Positions 1 through 4,920 of a stretch of DNA of 5,225 nt are shown here, one piece after another. Numbering within the stretch: position 1 is the first letter of the stretch; every line of letters starts with the position of its first letter. The stretch is from assembly GCA_003487955.1 (NCBI GenBank), contig DNNJ01000114.1, positions 1-5,225 on the forward strand, given 5' to 3'. This DNA is from Clostridiales bacterium. Its GTDB lineage: Bacteria; Bacillota; Clostridia; Tissierellales; Sedimentibacteraceae. A program made the translations under genes and the position numbers. The notes below the pieces were generated by a model, which worked only from the letters and a program-made list of their open reading frames with translations, was not told where the DNA came from and ran no database searches.

Positions 1-99
1 GTTATAAATTTCGGGAATGCAGGTTATATGTTAGAAAAAAACGGTTTACAACTACCTCAAACAATATTCATCCCCCCCATCGCCGGGTCATATTGGTAA
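1..99 (+). CDS. 3' end of an unidentified protein (5' end outside window)
   Basis: The first frame is open from the window edge through 32 codons to a TAA at 97-99. It encodes a C-terminal tail that contains GYMLEKNGLQLPQ and ends in PPIAGSYW. The stop is followed within about 10 bases by a strong hairpin, which fits the true end of a gene rather than a chance open frame. I do not recognise the family. The tail is mixed hydrophobic and polar with no motif I can name. It is transcribed towards the minus-strand relics that follow, so the hairpin would separate converging transcription. Confidence is moderate that this is coding; no function is assigned. Confidence 0.5.
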   Translation, partial: VINFGNAGYMLEKNGLQLPQTIFIPPIAGSYW

Positions 100-109
100 G
101 GAGTAAGTA

Positions 110-153
110 AAAGGACTGCTTCTAATCATGATCATGATTGGAGGCAGTCCTTT
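110..153 (+). terminator. Long hairpin, probable (bidirectional) terminator
   Basis: A 44-nt stretch folds end to end. The left half AAAGGACTGCTTCTAATC pairs with the right half GATTGGAGGCAGTCCTTT, with only two G-U wobbles, around a perfect 14-bp palindrome (ATCATGATCATGAT, 125-138). It lies 10 bases after the stop of the left-edge gene. The trailing T run is short (TTT, then GAA) on the plus strand and TTTTA on the minus strand, so it is a strong stem with a weak U tract. It may terminate transcription from both sides. Confidence 0.6.
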
Positions 154-204
154 GAATCTAGCTCTGTATATCCCGTTCCCATATACTATAATCAACCCGA
201 TGGC

Positions 205-495
205 GATAACCGTCAATACGGCAATGGTAGCATGCTCATACCTTCAATTGCTTGCACGCATATCAGCGCATGCAAAATTGACAACACGCAGGGTCACAGC
301 CGTTTCTGAGTAGTTCGCCAGATTAAGGGGGATCCATTCAGTAGGCTTACCGGACTCACGTTTTTTTCTCAGCCAGTATCTCAGCTGGTGAGACTTAAGA
401 TCTTGCTCCGTGCACTAGGCAGTTACACCCTGGCCGCTAGCCTTAAACTCCGACACTCTGGTGGACCTAAACTTATATAGTTGTTGCTTGCTCCT
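205..495 (-). pseudogene. tnpA: IS66-family transposition accessory protein TnpA relic
   Basis: The minus strand reads SKQQLY, then RVSEFKASGQGVTA, a TAG at 415-417, then CTEQDLKSHQLRYWLRK (HQLRYWL at 370-390) and SGKPTEWIPLNLANYSET. This is the pattern of the small IS66-family TnpA protein: a helix-turn-helix-like first half with an HQLRYWL core. The TAG stands where the family normally has the Trp of an AWC-type motif. The first frame ends at TGA 244-246. A second frame then reads YEHATIAVLTVI (205-240), which fits the family's C-terminal end, so there is a frameshift as well. No start codon survives in front of SKQQLY. I do not see tnpB or tnpC, so only one gene's relic remains. Family identification is from recalled motif pattern only. 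Confidence 0.72.
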
Positions 496-503
496 AGCCC
501 TCA

Positions 504-525
504 GGCAATTTCTTTAGAAATTGTC
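504..525. repeat. Short palindrome beside the IS66 relic
   Basis: CAATTTCT-TT-AGAAATTG (506-523) is an 8-bp inverted repeat with a 2-base centre, extendable by one wobble and one G-C pair. It lies between the IS66 tnpA relic and the ABC permease relic. No T run follows on either strand, so a terminator is unlikely. It could be a leftover regulatory site or insertion-boundary sequence; its function is unknown. Confidence 0.35.
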
Positions 526-673
526 CCATGGGGAAGGAGGTGATGTCTAGGTGTGGAGTATTTGACGCTTATGTACAAAGTTAAAGAAGTTAACCGAGGG
601 GCCCAGCCAATCAGTATAGCTGCCAGTCCTATCATTGCCTGAACAATAGGGCTACAACCATGACCCACCCAAA
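522..673 (-). pseudogene. ABC-2 type exporter permease relic
   Basis: From 635 downward the minus strand reads MIGLAAILIGWAPRLTSL (582-635), a hydrophobic helix followed by a WxPRLTSL-type turn. This is what I recall from large polyketide-antibiotic/tetronasin-type ABC exporter permeases. It is followed closely by VKYSTP (549-566), resembling the KxTPFGHIPxLP block found further along those permeases, so the intervening helix appears deleted. A hydrophobic stretch in another frame (GWVMVVALLF, 641-670) directly precedes it. Only about 45 codons of a protein normally several hundred residues long remain, in at least two frames, so it cannot be functional. It directly follows the ATPase relic, in the ATPase-then-permease order usual for such exporters. 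Confidence 0.6.
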
Positions 674-849
674 GGAGAGGGGCTCGTCCAGGATAAACAA
701 ATCAACATCGGAAGCAAAGGCTGCGACTATGGCAGTTTTTTGGCGGTTGCCTTTAGAATAAGCCCTGCATTCACCACCAAGTCAATACCATCCAAGGCGG
801 TAAACTTGCCAAACCTCTTCGTCAAATTGCTGGTCTGAACAATCTTCAT
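674..849 (-). pseudogene. ABC transporter ATP-binding protein relic with Walker A deleted
   Basis: The ATG at 847-849 follows a GGGAAG-type ribosome site and opens a reading frame MKIVQTSNLTKRFGKFTALD continuing to VVNAG (to 763), the standard N-terminus of an ABC ATPase. At 760, in another frame, the sequence jumps to YSKGNRQK (signature-loop region in this subfamily) and then AAFASDVDLFILDEP (Walker B, LFILDEP at 680-700). The Walker A P-loop and roughly the next hundred residues that normally lie between are absent. The H-loop region after Walker B is also missing. With no P-loop and a frameshift at the junction, the product cannot be an active ATPase. The YSKGNRQK variant is typical, from recall, of multidrug/tetronasin-type exporters, matching the permease relic next to it. 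Confidence 0.82.
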
Positions 850-930
850 CTCTTCCCGGCCTAAGATGATATATATGAATACTTCGGTTAAAATCTTCAA
901 GCAACATACTGATACTCGACTAAGGAAGGG

Positions 931-1419
931 TTATTTTTTGGGTCTATTCGTGTTTGATTTCCTGGCAGGACTCTTTGAAAGAATGGCATTTGCACATAAT
1001 TCGGTGAGCGGATCGCCAATTGCCGCCTTATAATTAAAGCCAAGTAACTGCATAGCCTTTAGGGTATCTGCATTTATCAATCCCCGGATGTTTTCAAAAA
1101 GGCTTGCATCTAAGTTGGGGTCAAATGTTTTTACCAACTCTAAAACCCGGGATACAGTATTATTCAAATGTACAATATCTGAATCACTTATTTCATACTT
1201 TTCAATTTCGCTTTTGTATACTTGAGCGATGCGGATGGCTTCTTCCCTCTCCGCCAGTAACTCATTAATAAGCTCATCATATTTAGTTTTTACTTTTTCT
1301 ACATCTTTCTCAATTTTAATCGTCTTTATCTTTGAGTTTATTGCTGTAACCGTACCTTTTACCGCGAGTTGAGTCAAACTTATTCCCATTTCCGTTAGCA
1401 GTTCCACATTCACGTTCAA
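931..1419 (-). CDS. Conserved-looking hypothetical protein, 162 aa, mostly helical
   Basis: This is an intact reading frame starting at TTG 1419. A strong ribosome site, GGGGGAG (1424-1430), sits 4 bases upstream and decides the start; the next in-frame ATG is codon 11. The protein has no signal peptide or transmembrane helix. Residues about 30-75 are rich in Lys/Glu with a coiled-coil look (EKDVEKVKTKYDELINELL). Helical segments follow at about 80-97 and 107-126. The C-terminal block MQLLGFNYKAAIGDPLTELC (residues 123-142) looks like a conserved domain end, followed by a basic tail (SPARKSNTNRPKK). I do not recognise a named family and assign no function; cytoplasmic, possibly oligomeric, is an inference. 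It stands alone between relics, in the same orientation as the DUF2971 and TIR-like genes but about 560 bases beyond the former. Confidence 0.8.
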   Translation of the reverse strand: MNVNVELLTEMGISLTQLAVKGTVTAINSKIKTIKIEKDVEKVKTKYDELINELLAEREEAIRIAQVYKSEIEKYEISDSDIVHLNNTVSRVLELVKTFDPNLDASLFENIRGLINADTLKAMQLLGFNYKAAIGDPLTELCANAILSKSPARKSNTNRPKK

Positions 1420-1423
1420 GGTT

Positions 1424-1430
1424 CTCCCCC
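1424..1430 (-). promoter_or_regulatory. Ribosome binding site fixing a TTG start
   Basis: GGGGGAG on the minus strand ends 4 bases before TTG (1417-1419). No comparable site precedes the next in-frame ATG, so the TTG start is preferred for the 162-aa protein. Confidence 0.6.
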
Positions 1431-1499
1431 TCTAATTACGTTAATTCCAAATGTAACCCAACAGAAATAACAAGTCACCAAGCCTATTCTTTTAACATG

Positions 1500-1637
1500 C
1501 TAGCAACCAGCAGCGCTTTGGACATCATCTACTGTTTTAGCTTGAATAAATGAGGAACTTTCCCTTGCGGCCTTCTCTATGGATTGATATAATTTTCTGC
1601 CTATACCTTTTCGGTAAAACGCCTTCTTAACTCTCAT
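1500..1637 (-). pseudogene. GNAT-family acetyltransferase fragment
   Basis: The minus strand encodes 45 residues beginning MRVKKAFYRKGIGRKLYQ and continuing IEKAARESSSFIQAKTVD before a TAG at 1500-1502. The YRKGIGRKLY block followed by an amphipathic helix and a FIQAKTV strand is the acetyl-CoA pyrophosphate-binding loop (motif A) region of GNAT N-acetyltransferases. The N-terminal strands and the C-terminal half (together well over 80 residues) are missing. The frame is open only slightly further upstream, to a stop near 1686. No ribosome site precedes the ATG. I read it as a gene relic; a small functional protein is unlikely because the fold cannot form from this piece. Confidence 0.6.
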
Positions 1638-1692
1638 ACAATCAGATCCGCACCCCCAATTCGTCCATAAGTACTTTTACACTGACTTCATG

Positions 1693-1730
1693 GCTGGACA
1701 ACCCACTAAGACGAAAGGAGCCTGTCCAGC
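1693..1730. repeat. Perfect 8-bp inverted repeat, possible mobile-element end or stem-loop
   Basis: GCTGGACA (1693-1700) and TGTCCAGC (1723-1730) are exact inverted copies separated by 22 bases in a gene-free stretch between two coding relics. No T run follows, so terminator function is not supported. It may be a short terminal-repeat leftover or a structured RNA element. The surrounding 1638-1813 otherwise holds only short open frames, one of them reading LSSHEVSVKVLMDELGV, which I cannot identify. Confidence 0.4.
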
Positions 1731-1813
1731 ACGACAGAATCCAATTGCTTACACAGGTTAGAAAAGCTTGTCAATCCTTTTCATGTGCTACTGTGGCCCA
1801 GCATCGCCTACGT

Positions 1814-1978
1814 TTAGCATTCCGCTCGTTTAATATGGGCTGCCGCACCTAAATTAAAATTGTTGAAAACGTTAGCCACAAGGGTAACCTCGTAATCAAA
1901 TTTTGATTGTTTATGGGTATTCCATGATTGGGGATATCCAATTGGGGCTCCAACAAAATGTTGACAAACAAGTATTAT
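1814..1978 (-). pseudogene. Unidentified coding fragment downstream of the DUF2971 gene
   Basis: A minus-strand frame is open from inside the end of the DUF2971 gene to TAA at 1814-1816. It has protein-like composition: VGAPIGYPQSWNTHKQSKF, then YEVTLVANVFNNFNLGAAAH and IKRAEC. There is no in-frame ATG, GTG or TTG in this stretch, so it looks like the C-terminal end of a gene that lost its front. The part above about 1955 may be chance readthrough. The family is not recognised. It runs in the same direction as the DUF2971 gene, so that gene may have been inserted into, or joined to, this one. A chance open frame cannot be excluded. Confidence 0.35.
1894..1908. repeat. Small AT-rich palindrome
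   Basis: AATCAAA-T-TTTGATT is a perfect 7-bp inverted repeat with a single central base, lying inside the unidentified fragment about 75 bases past the DUF2971 stop. It is not followed by a GC stem or a T run. It is the size of a protein-binding operator, but no regulator is evident. Confidence 0.25.
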
Positions 1979-1980
1979 TG

Positions 1981-2898
1981 TTACCGATACGATAAAGAAG
2001 ATAATGCAATTTCAATTCTCTTATAATCAAAATTGTATTTAGATAGTATAAGCTGAATGTCCTGCTTTGAGACTCTTGATTTTGGACCAATAATAATCTC
2101 TTGAATCAGATCAGATTCACTATTAAAAGATAAATCGTAAAACGGAACAATCATGTTATTCTTAGCACAAAAGTCTATTGATTGTAATGTTCCTGAGTAT
2201 CTTTCTATCGGTGACATAGATTCTAACAATTTATTAATCGGCGTGTGTGAATTGAATATTAATCTCCACTCATTTTCCTCAAAAAAAGCTGGATTTTTAT
2301 ATTTAAGACTATGAGAATATATATTTTTGATCATTGAATTCAAAGTGCCATCTGTTCTGCTTAGTTGTATTGTCTGCCTATTCTTTATGTATTTTTTGTA
2401 TAGCCTACTATAATACCTTTCTATACATTGCTTAATAAAAACCTTCTGCCGGGGTTCAGAATATACAACCTTTTCGAGCGTTAAGTATTTTCTGTTATCA
2501 TAAACAATCTTCGCCAGCGCCTCAGTTGAGAAGGCAATTGAAACCCCTGTTCCATCTTGAGCATAGCCTCGCCATTGGCTCAACATATCCCCCTCTTCGC
2601 TCAGGCAAAAAACAAAATCCATATATGCAATATAAATAAAAAACTTTTGAGTTAGCTTCTGAACTACAGATTTTATTGCTTCTAAGTCAAGATAATTGTC
2701 ATAAGAGGCTTTTACGGGGTTTTCGAAAAAAAGTTCTTCTATACATTCATCAATATGTTTTAAGCACCATTTCTTTTCCATAAAATCGTTTGTTTTATTG
2801 ACATCTGACAAACGTATTGTCTTGTTCTTTATTATATTGCAAAAAGTTTCGATAGTACAATAGTGGAATAACATGCTTTGCTTTAGTTTATTGTCCAC
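1981..2898 (-). CDS. DUF2971 family protein, 305 aa
   Basis: The architecture matches DUF2971. It has an N-terminal LFHYCT (residues 10-15) with an IIKNKTIRLSDVNKTND run (22-38) ending in Glu41, a central FCLSEEGDMLSQWRGYA (97-113) with GTGVSIAF (116-123), then FFEENEWRLIF (205-215) and EIIIGP (267-272). The length of about 300 aa is normal for the family, whose biochemical role is not settled to my knowledge. There is no signal peptide or membrane helix. The GTG start at 2898 is chosen because a GGGGAGGGG site lies 6 bases upstream; ATG codon 9 is the alternative. The gene lies directly downstream of an IS21 relic on the opposite strand, then the TIR-like gene on the same strand. Family members often occur in accessory regions; a defence role here is inference. 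The reading frame is intact. Confidence 0.85.
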   Translation of the reverse strand: MDNKLKQSMLFHYCTIETFCNIIKNKTIRLSDVNKTNDFMEKKWCLKHIDECIEELFFENPVKASYDNYLDLEAIKSVVQKLTQKFFIYIAYMDFVFCLSEEGDMLSQWRGYAQDGTGVSIAFSTEALAKIVYDNRKYLTLEKVVYSEPRQKVFIKQCIERYYSRLYKKYIKNRQTIQLSRTDGTLNSMIKNIYSHSLKYKNPAFFEENEWRLIFNSHTPINKLLESMSPIERYSGTLQSIDFCAKNNMIVPFYDLSFNSESDLIQEIIIGPKSRVSKQDIQLILSKYNFDYKRIEIALSSLSYR

Positions 2899-2903
2899 AC
2901 ATA

Positions 2904-2912
2904 CCCCTCCCC
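2904..2912 (-). promoter_or_regulatory. Purine-rich ribosome binding site for the DUF2971 gene
   Basis: The minus strand carries GGGGAGGGG shortly before GTG 2896-2898, at normal spacing. It supports the GTG start over the internal ATG at codon 9. Confidence 0.5.
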
Positions 2913-2925
2913 TACTCGATAACCC

Positions 2926-2979
2926 CTGTATGTTTACACTAAAGCCTAGTGTACACTATGGCGTGCCTTGGACATACAG
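2926..2979. repeat. Nested inverted repeats upstream of the DUF2971 gene
   Basis: CTGTATGT (2926-2933) and ACATACAG (2972-2979) are exact inverted copies that enclose a perfect 12-bp palindrome, TAGTGTACACTA (2947-2958). A near copy of half the palindrome, TTACACTA, precedes it at 2934-2941. The position, about 30-80 bases upstream of the GTG start, is where an operator would act. The same bases also encode the istA relic, so the symmetry may be coincidental. No clear -35/-10 pair is visible here. Confidence 0.35.
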
Positions 2980-3230
2980 CAATCGTAAGGCAGCGGTTCG
3001 CTTAATCCTAGGTGTTGTAGAGGTCTGGATAGACGGTCAGCTGTTAGTCATAATAGTGTTTACCGTCCACGTATAGTCGTTATGCTGCCTGGTCAGTATT
3101 TTGGATTACTAGCCGCGCAGAGACATGCCTTCCCACGTCCAGCCACGTGTCAAATCTCAGCAGAATATGTTGAAAAACGAGTCCACTGAAGCTGTATGAC
3201 CAGCTCGGAAAGATGAGCGTATGGGTATGA
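2929..3230 (+). pseudogene. istA: IS21-family transposase IstA relic, C-terminal end
   Basis: Three plus-strand frames in succession give a coherent IstA C-terminal region. Frame one reads HYGVPWTYSNRKAAVRL and VVEVWIDGQLLV (2954-3048), matching the beta-rich VPWxYxGxxVxVR / VEVxxDGQ pattern of IstA. Frame two, from 3049, reads HNSVYRPRIVVMLPGQY, GLLAAQRHAFPRPATCQIS and EYVEKR, up to TGA 3187-3189. Frame three reads PLKLYDQLGKMSV to TGA 3228-3230, matching the usual VYxxL end of IstA. The DDE catalytic domain and helix-turn-helix are missing, so the left part was lost or replaced at about 2900-2930, next to the DUF2971 ribosome site. The relic runs opposite to both neighbouring intact genes. 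Confidence 0.75.
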
Positions 3231-3391
3231 GCGAGGCAGAATAGTAATGACAAGCACAAAGGCTTCGGAGAATGGGGTGAACTGCTCGGGGATCGTGTTT
3301 TAAGCTATATTGGATAGGCTATTGCATCACGCATATATTCTGAACATACGTGGGTCTTAAAGACGGCTTGCGACTGATTAAAGAAACTTAA
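3226..3391 (+). pseudogene. istB: IS21-family helper ATPase IstB relic, C-terminal half
   Basis: Directly overlapping the end of the istA relic, the plus strand reads YERGRIVMTS (3226-3255). After a frame change it gives KGFGEWGELLGDRVL (3258-3302), then in another frame ILDRLLHHAYILNIRGS (3307-3357). This is the familiar end of IstB ATPases: ITSN.sFgEWgevfGD...A.lDRLlHha.i..i.G.SYRl. A final frame reads GLRLIKET to TAA 3389-3391. The N-terminal half with Walker A and B is gone: the sequence jumps from the end of istA to the middle of istB, implying one deletion of about 400 bases or more plus several small indels. It is not functional. The order istA-istB is as in IS21 elements. Confidence 0.82.
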
Positions 3392-3402
3392 AGACATGCG
3401 GA

Positions 3403-3429
3403 TGGGTCAATTTATATCCAGCCTGGGCA
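3403..3429 (+). mobile_element. Probable IS21-type end-repeat motif
   Basis: TGGGTCAATTTATATCCAGCC followed by TGGGCA lies 12-38 bases after the istB relic stop. IS21-family ends carry multiple copies of a TGGGTCAxTTTT..CC.G-type repeat outside istB, and this resembles one and a partial second copy. It stops only 5 bases short of the TIR-like gene's stop codon, so the element's right boundary probably abuts or slightly eroded the 3' flank of that gene. The outermost TGT/ACA terminus and target duplication are not discernible. Confidence 0.4.
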
Positions 3430-3433
3430 TCAT

Positions 3434-4630
3434 CTATTCTAAGTCGTTTTCAGCATTCTTTGTTTCGATTAACTGATAATAGTCTGGATCAAGAACGAAC
3501 TCGTCCCCAGTCTCGTTATACCAATCATTTGCTAAAGTAAGAATTTCATATAAGCAGCTAGCAAAGGATTGAATGGCCCCTTCTTGAATTGTGTGTGGAG
3601 ACGTTAAACATTTCGGATCAATATAGGACATCGTTGCTGAATACAGAACTGCTCCTGAATCCGAACCACACTTTTTCAGCAATAAGTATGAATTTGACGG
3701 ATTCTCCTCATTCAGTGATTTTCCTGGTACGACCATGAAATATGATGATGGAGCAAATACATAACTAAATAAAGGGTACTTTGCTCTAATGGATATCAGA
3801 TACTGATATGTTCTTATTAAATCCAAAGCCTTTATTATAATAACGGCCCATTCTATCGGATAAATATTTGATGTAGTAACTGCAGAAAATGCACTAATCA
3901 ATCCTTTTTCGGCGTAGCTCAAATCATTATTTGCAAAGAAACCGAGAATTGGTGTTCTTTCTTGAATCAATGATATAAGGGTATCTTTATCCAACGCCAG
4001 CAACTCCGAGACATGTGACAACGCATCTGACATAGTTACGGTGTTGTATACTAAGCAATTAATTTGTTTAAGTATTTCTAAGAGGCAATAGTCTATTTTA
4101 CCTTTCATGTAATCCCTCAAGGGATTAAATAGTAGCCCTTTACTGTGAAGTAATATTATTGCCTTCGATATCTCTTGTGTCAGGTTCTTTTTTGCATTCA
4201 TTCCACTTGAGTTATAAAAAAGTATTCGTCTGTGTCTTAAATCAAAAGGGATATCCTTAATAGAGCCATACTTAATATTATATAAACAAATGATTTTCTC
4301 CCACCCTAATGTTTTTGCAGCGTAACCTAATTCAAGTAAGACATTGGGGTTGGGGGTTTTTCGCCCCTCATAATTGGAGTTAATTATCGAGATATCACAT
4401 ATGAACACGTCACTTTTCGCTATTTTATTAAAAATAACCTCCACAATATCTGGTGAGCCTGCTTCCCCCCTTGTGTCACGTTCATAATCAAGAAATAGTC
4501 CCAAATCTACATCTGAATTGTTCAATTTTACGGCTCTTTTAATACATGTTTCTACAAAGGTTCGGTTATCATTATTAGGCAAATCCGACTGCCATGAATA
4601 AAATATATTACACTTCAATCCAAACATCAT
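3434..4630 (-). CDS. TIR-like / nucleotide-binding domain protein, 398 aa (candidate defence effector)
   Basis: The N-terminal ~150 residues form a TIR-like Rossmannoid domain. It begins with strand NIFYSWQSDLPNNDNR (residues 8-23), then DYERDTRGEAGSPDI (48-62), the strand DVFICDIS (74-81), PNPNVLLELGYA (93-104) with candidate catalytic Glu100, a strand ending at Asn118, and PFDLRHRRILFY (128-139). The SDVFICDIS...PNVLLELGYA pairing is shared by TIR-like and nucleoside-deoxyribosyltransferase-like proteins that act on NAD or nucleotides. Residues about 165-398 form a soluble second domain of mixed helix and strand that I do not recognise; there is no membrane segment. The start is uncertain: AAGG directly abuts ATG 4630, so ATG 4627 or TTG 4618 is possible. 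Its start overlaps the end of the upstream fragment by 23 bases. NADase or nucleotide-hydrolysing effector function is inference; domain confidence is fair, activity low. Confidence 0.75.
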   Translation of the reverse strand: MMFGLKCNIFYSWQSDLPNNDNRTFVETCIKRAVKLNNSDVDLGLFLDYERDTRGEAGSPDIVEVIFNKIAKSDVFICDISIINSNYEGRKTPNPNVLLELGYAAKTLGWEKIICLYNIKYGSIKDIPFDLRHRRILFYNSSGMNAKKNLTQEISKAIILLHSKGLLFNPLRDYMKGKIDYCLLEILKQINCLVYNTVTMSDALSHVSELLALDKDTLISLIQERTPILGFFANNDLSYAEKGLISAFSAVTTSNIYPIEWAVIIIKALDLIRTYQYLISIRAKYPLFSYVFAPSSYFMVVPGKSLNEENPSNSYLLLKKCGSDSGAVLYSATMSYIDPKCLTSPHTIQEGAIQSFASCLYEILTLANDWYNETGDEFVLDPDYYQLIETKNAENDLE

Positions 4631-4814
4631 CCTTATGACATAATGATGATAGGCCGGTCCGAATCAAGGAGGTGACGTCTCCGGATATGTAAAGCTCTTG
4701 TACGCTGTCCACCCGGACCTTTTCAAGACTCAGGATGTCTGAGGCTTGCCAGCACTCCTCTGTCTTGATGGTGTTTATGAACTCCAATTTCGCTTTTATC
4801 TGAGGGATTCTTGT
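4608..4814 (-). pseudogene. Gene fragment resembling the C-terminus of type I restriction subunit HsdR (tentative)
   Basis: An open minus-strand frame follows TAG 4815-4817 and runs 68 codons to TAA 4608-4610. It reads IKAKLEFINTIKTEECWQAS, then DILSLEKVRVDSVQELYISG and VTSLIRTG. The TEE-x-W...LEKVR...EL spacing resembles the helical C-terminal region of Firmicutes HsdR proteins (TEEFW ... LExVRxELRxLIKF). That resemblance is from memory and is weak evidence. There is no ATG; a TTG at codon 10 could start it but lacks a ribosome site. It overlaps the TIR-like start by 23 bases, which could once have coupled their translation. If HsdR, more than 90 per cent of the protein is missing. It may alternatively be a small unrelated gene. 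Confidence 0.4.
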
Positions 4815-4920
4815 CTACCTATCCTGTCAACATCTTCGCATTACTCCTATCTATGCGTGGTAAAATTAATATAACAGTACCTAGGGACAGATTGAATGTC
4901 TGCTCTGTGCGCCTGGATCA

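Noticed and set aside
91..243. Hydrophobic minus-strand stretch read as a membrane protein
   Set aside because: The YEHATIAVLTVI part is better explained as the frameshifted C-terminal end of the IS66 TnpA relic; the rest runs through the hairpin.
128..313. 61-codon plus-strand open frame
   Set aside because: It starts inside the hairpin, has no ribosome site and runs antisense to the IS66 tnpA relic.
369..395. CTCAGCCAG / CTGGTGAG hairpin next to a T7 run as a terminator
   Set aside because: The T run precedes the stem on the plus strand and is an A run after it on the minus strand, and the bases encode the conserved HQLRYWL block of TnpA.
534..548. AAGGAGGTGATGTCT, near-repeated at 4666-4680, as a strong ribosome site or 16S rRNA end
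   Set aside because: No sensible coding frame follows either copy, both are antisense to relic coding sequence, and flanks do not match the 16S rRNA 3' end.
2873..3076. 67-codon plus-strand open frame as a standalone gene
   Set aside because: Its first third is antisense to the DUF2971 gene; only the part from about 2929 is meaningful, as a piece of the istA relic.
3167..3230. ATG 3167 as the istB start
   Set aside because: The following residues (PLKLYDQLGKM, after a frame change) fit the end of IstA better than the start of IstB.
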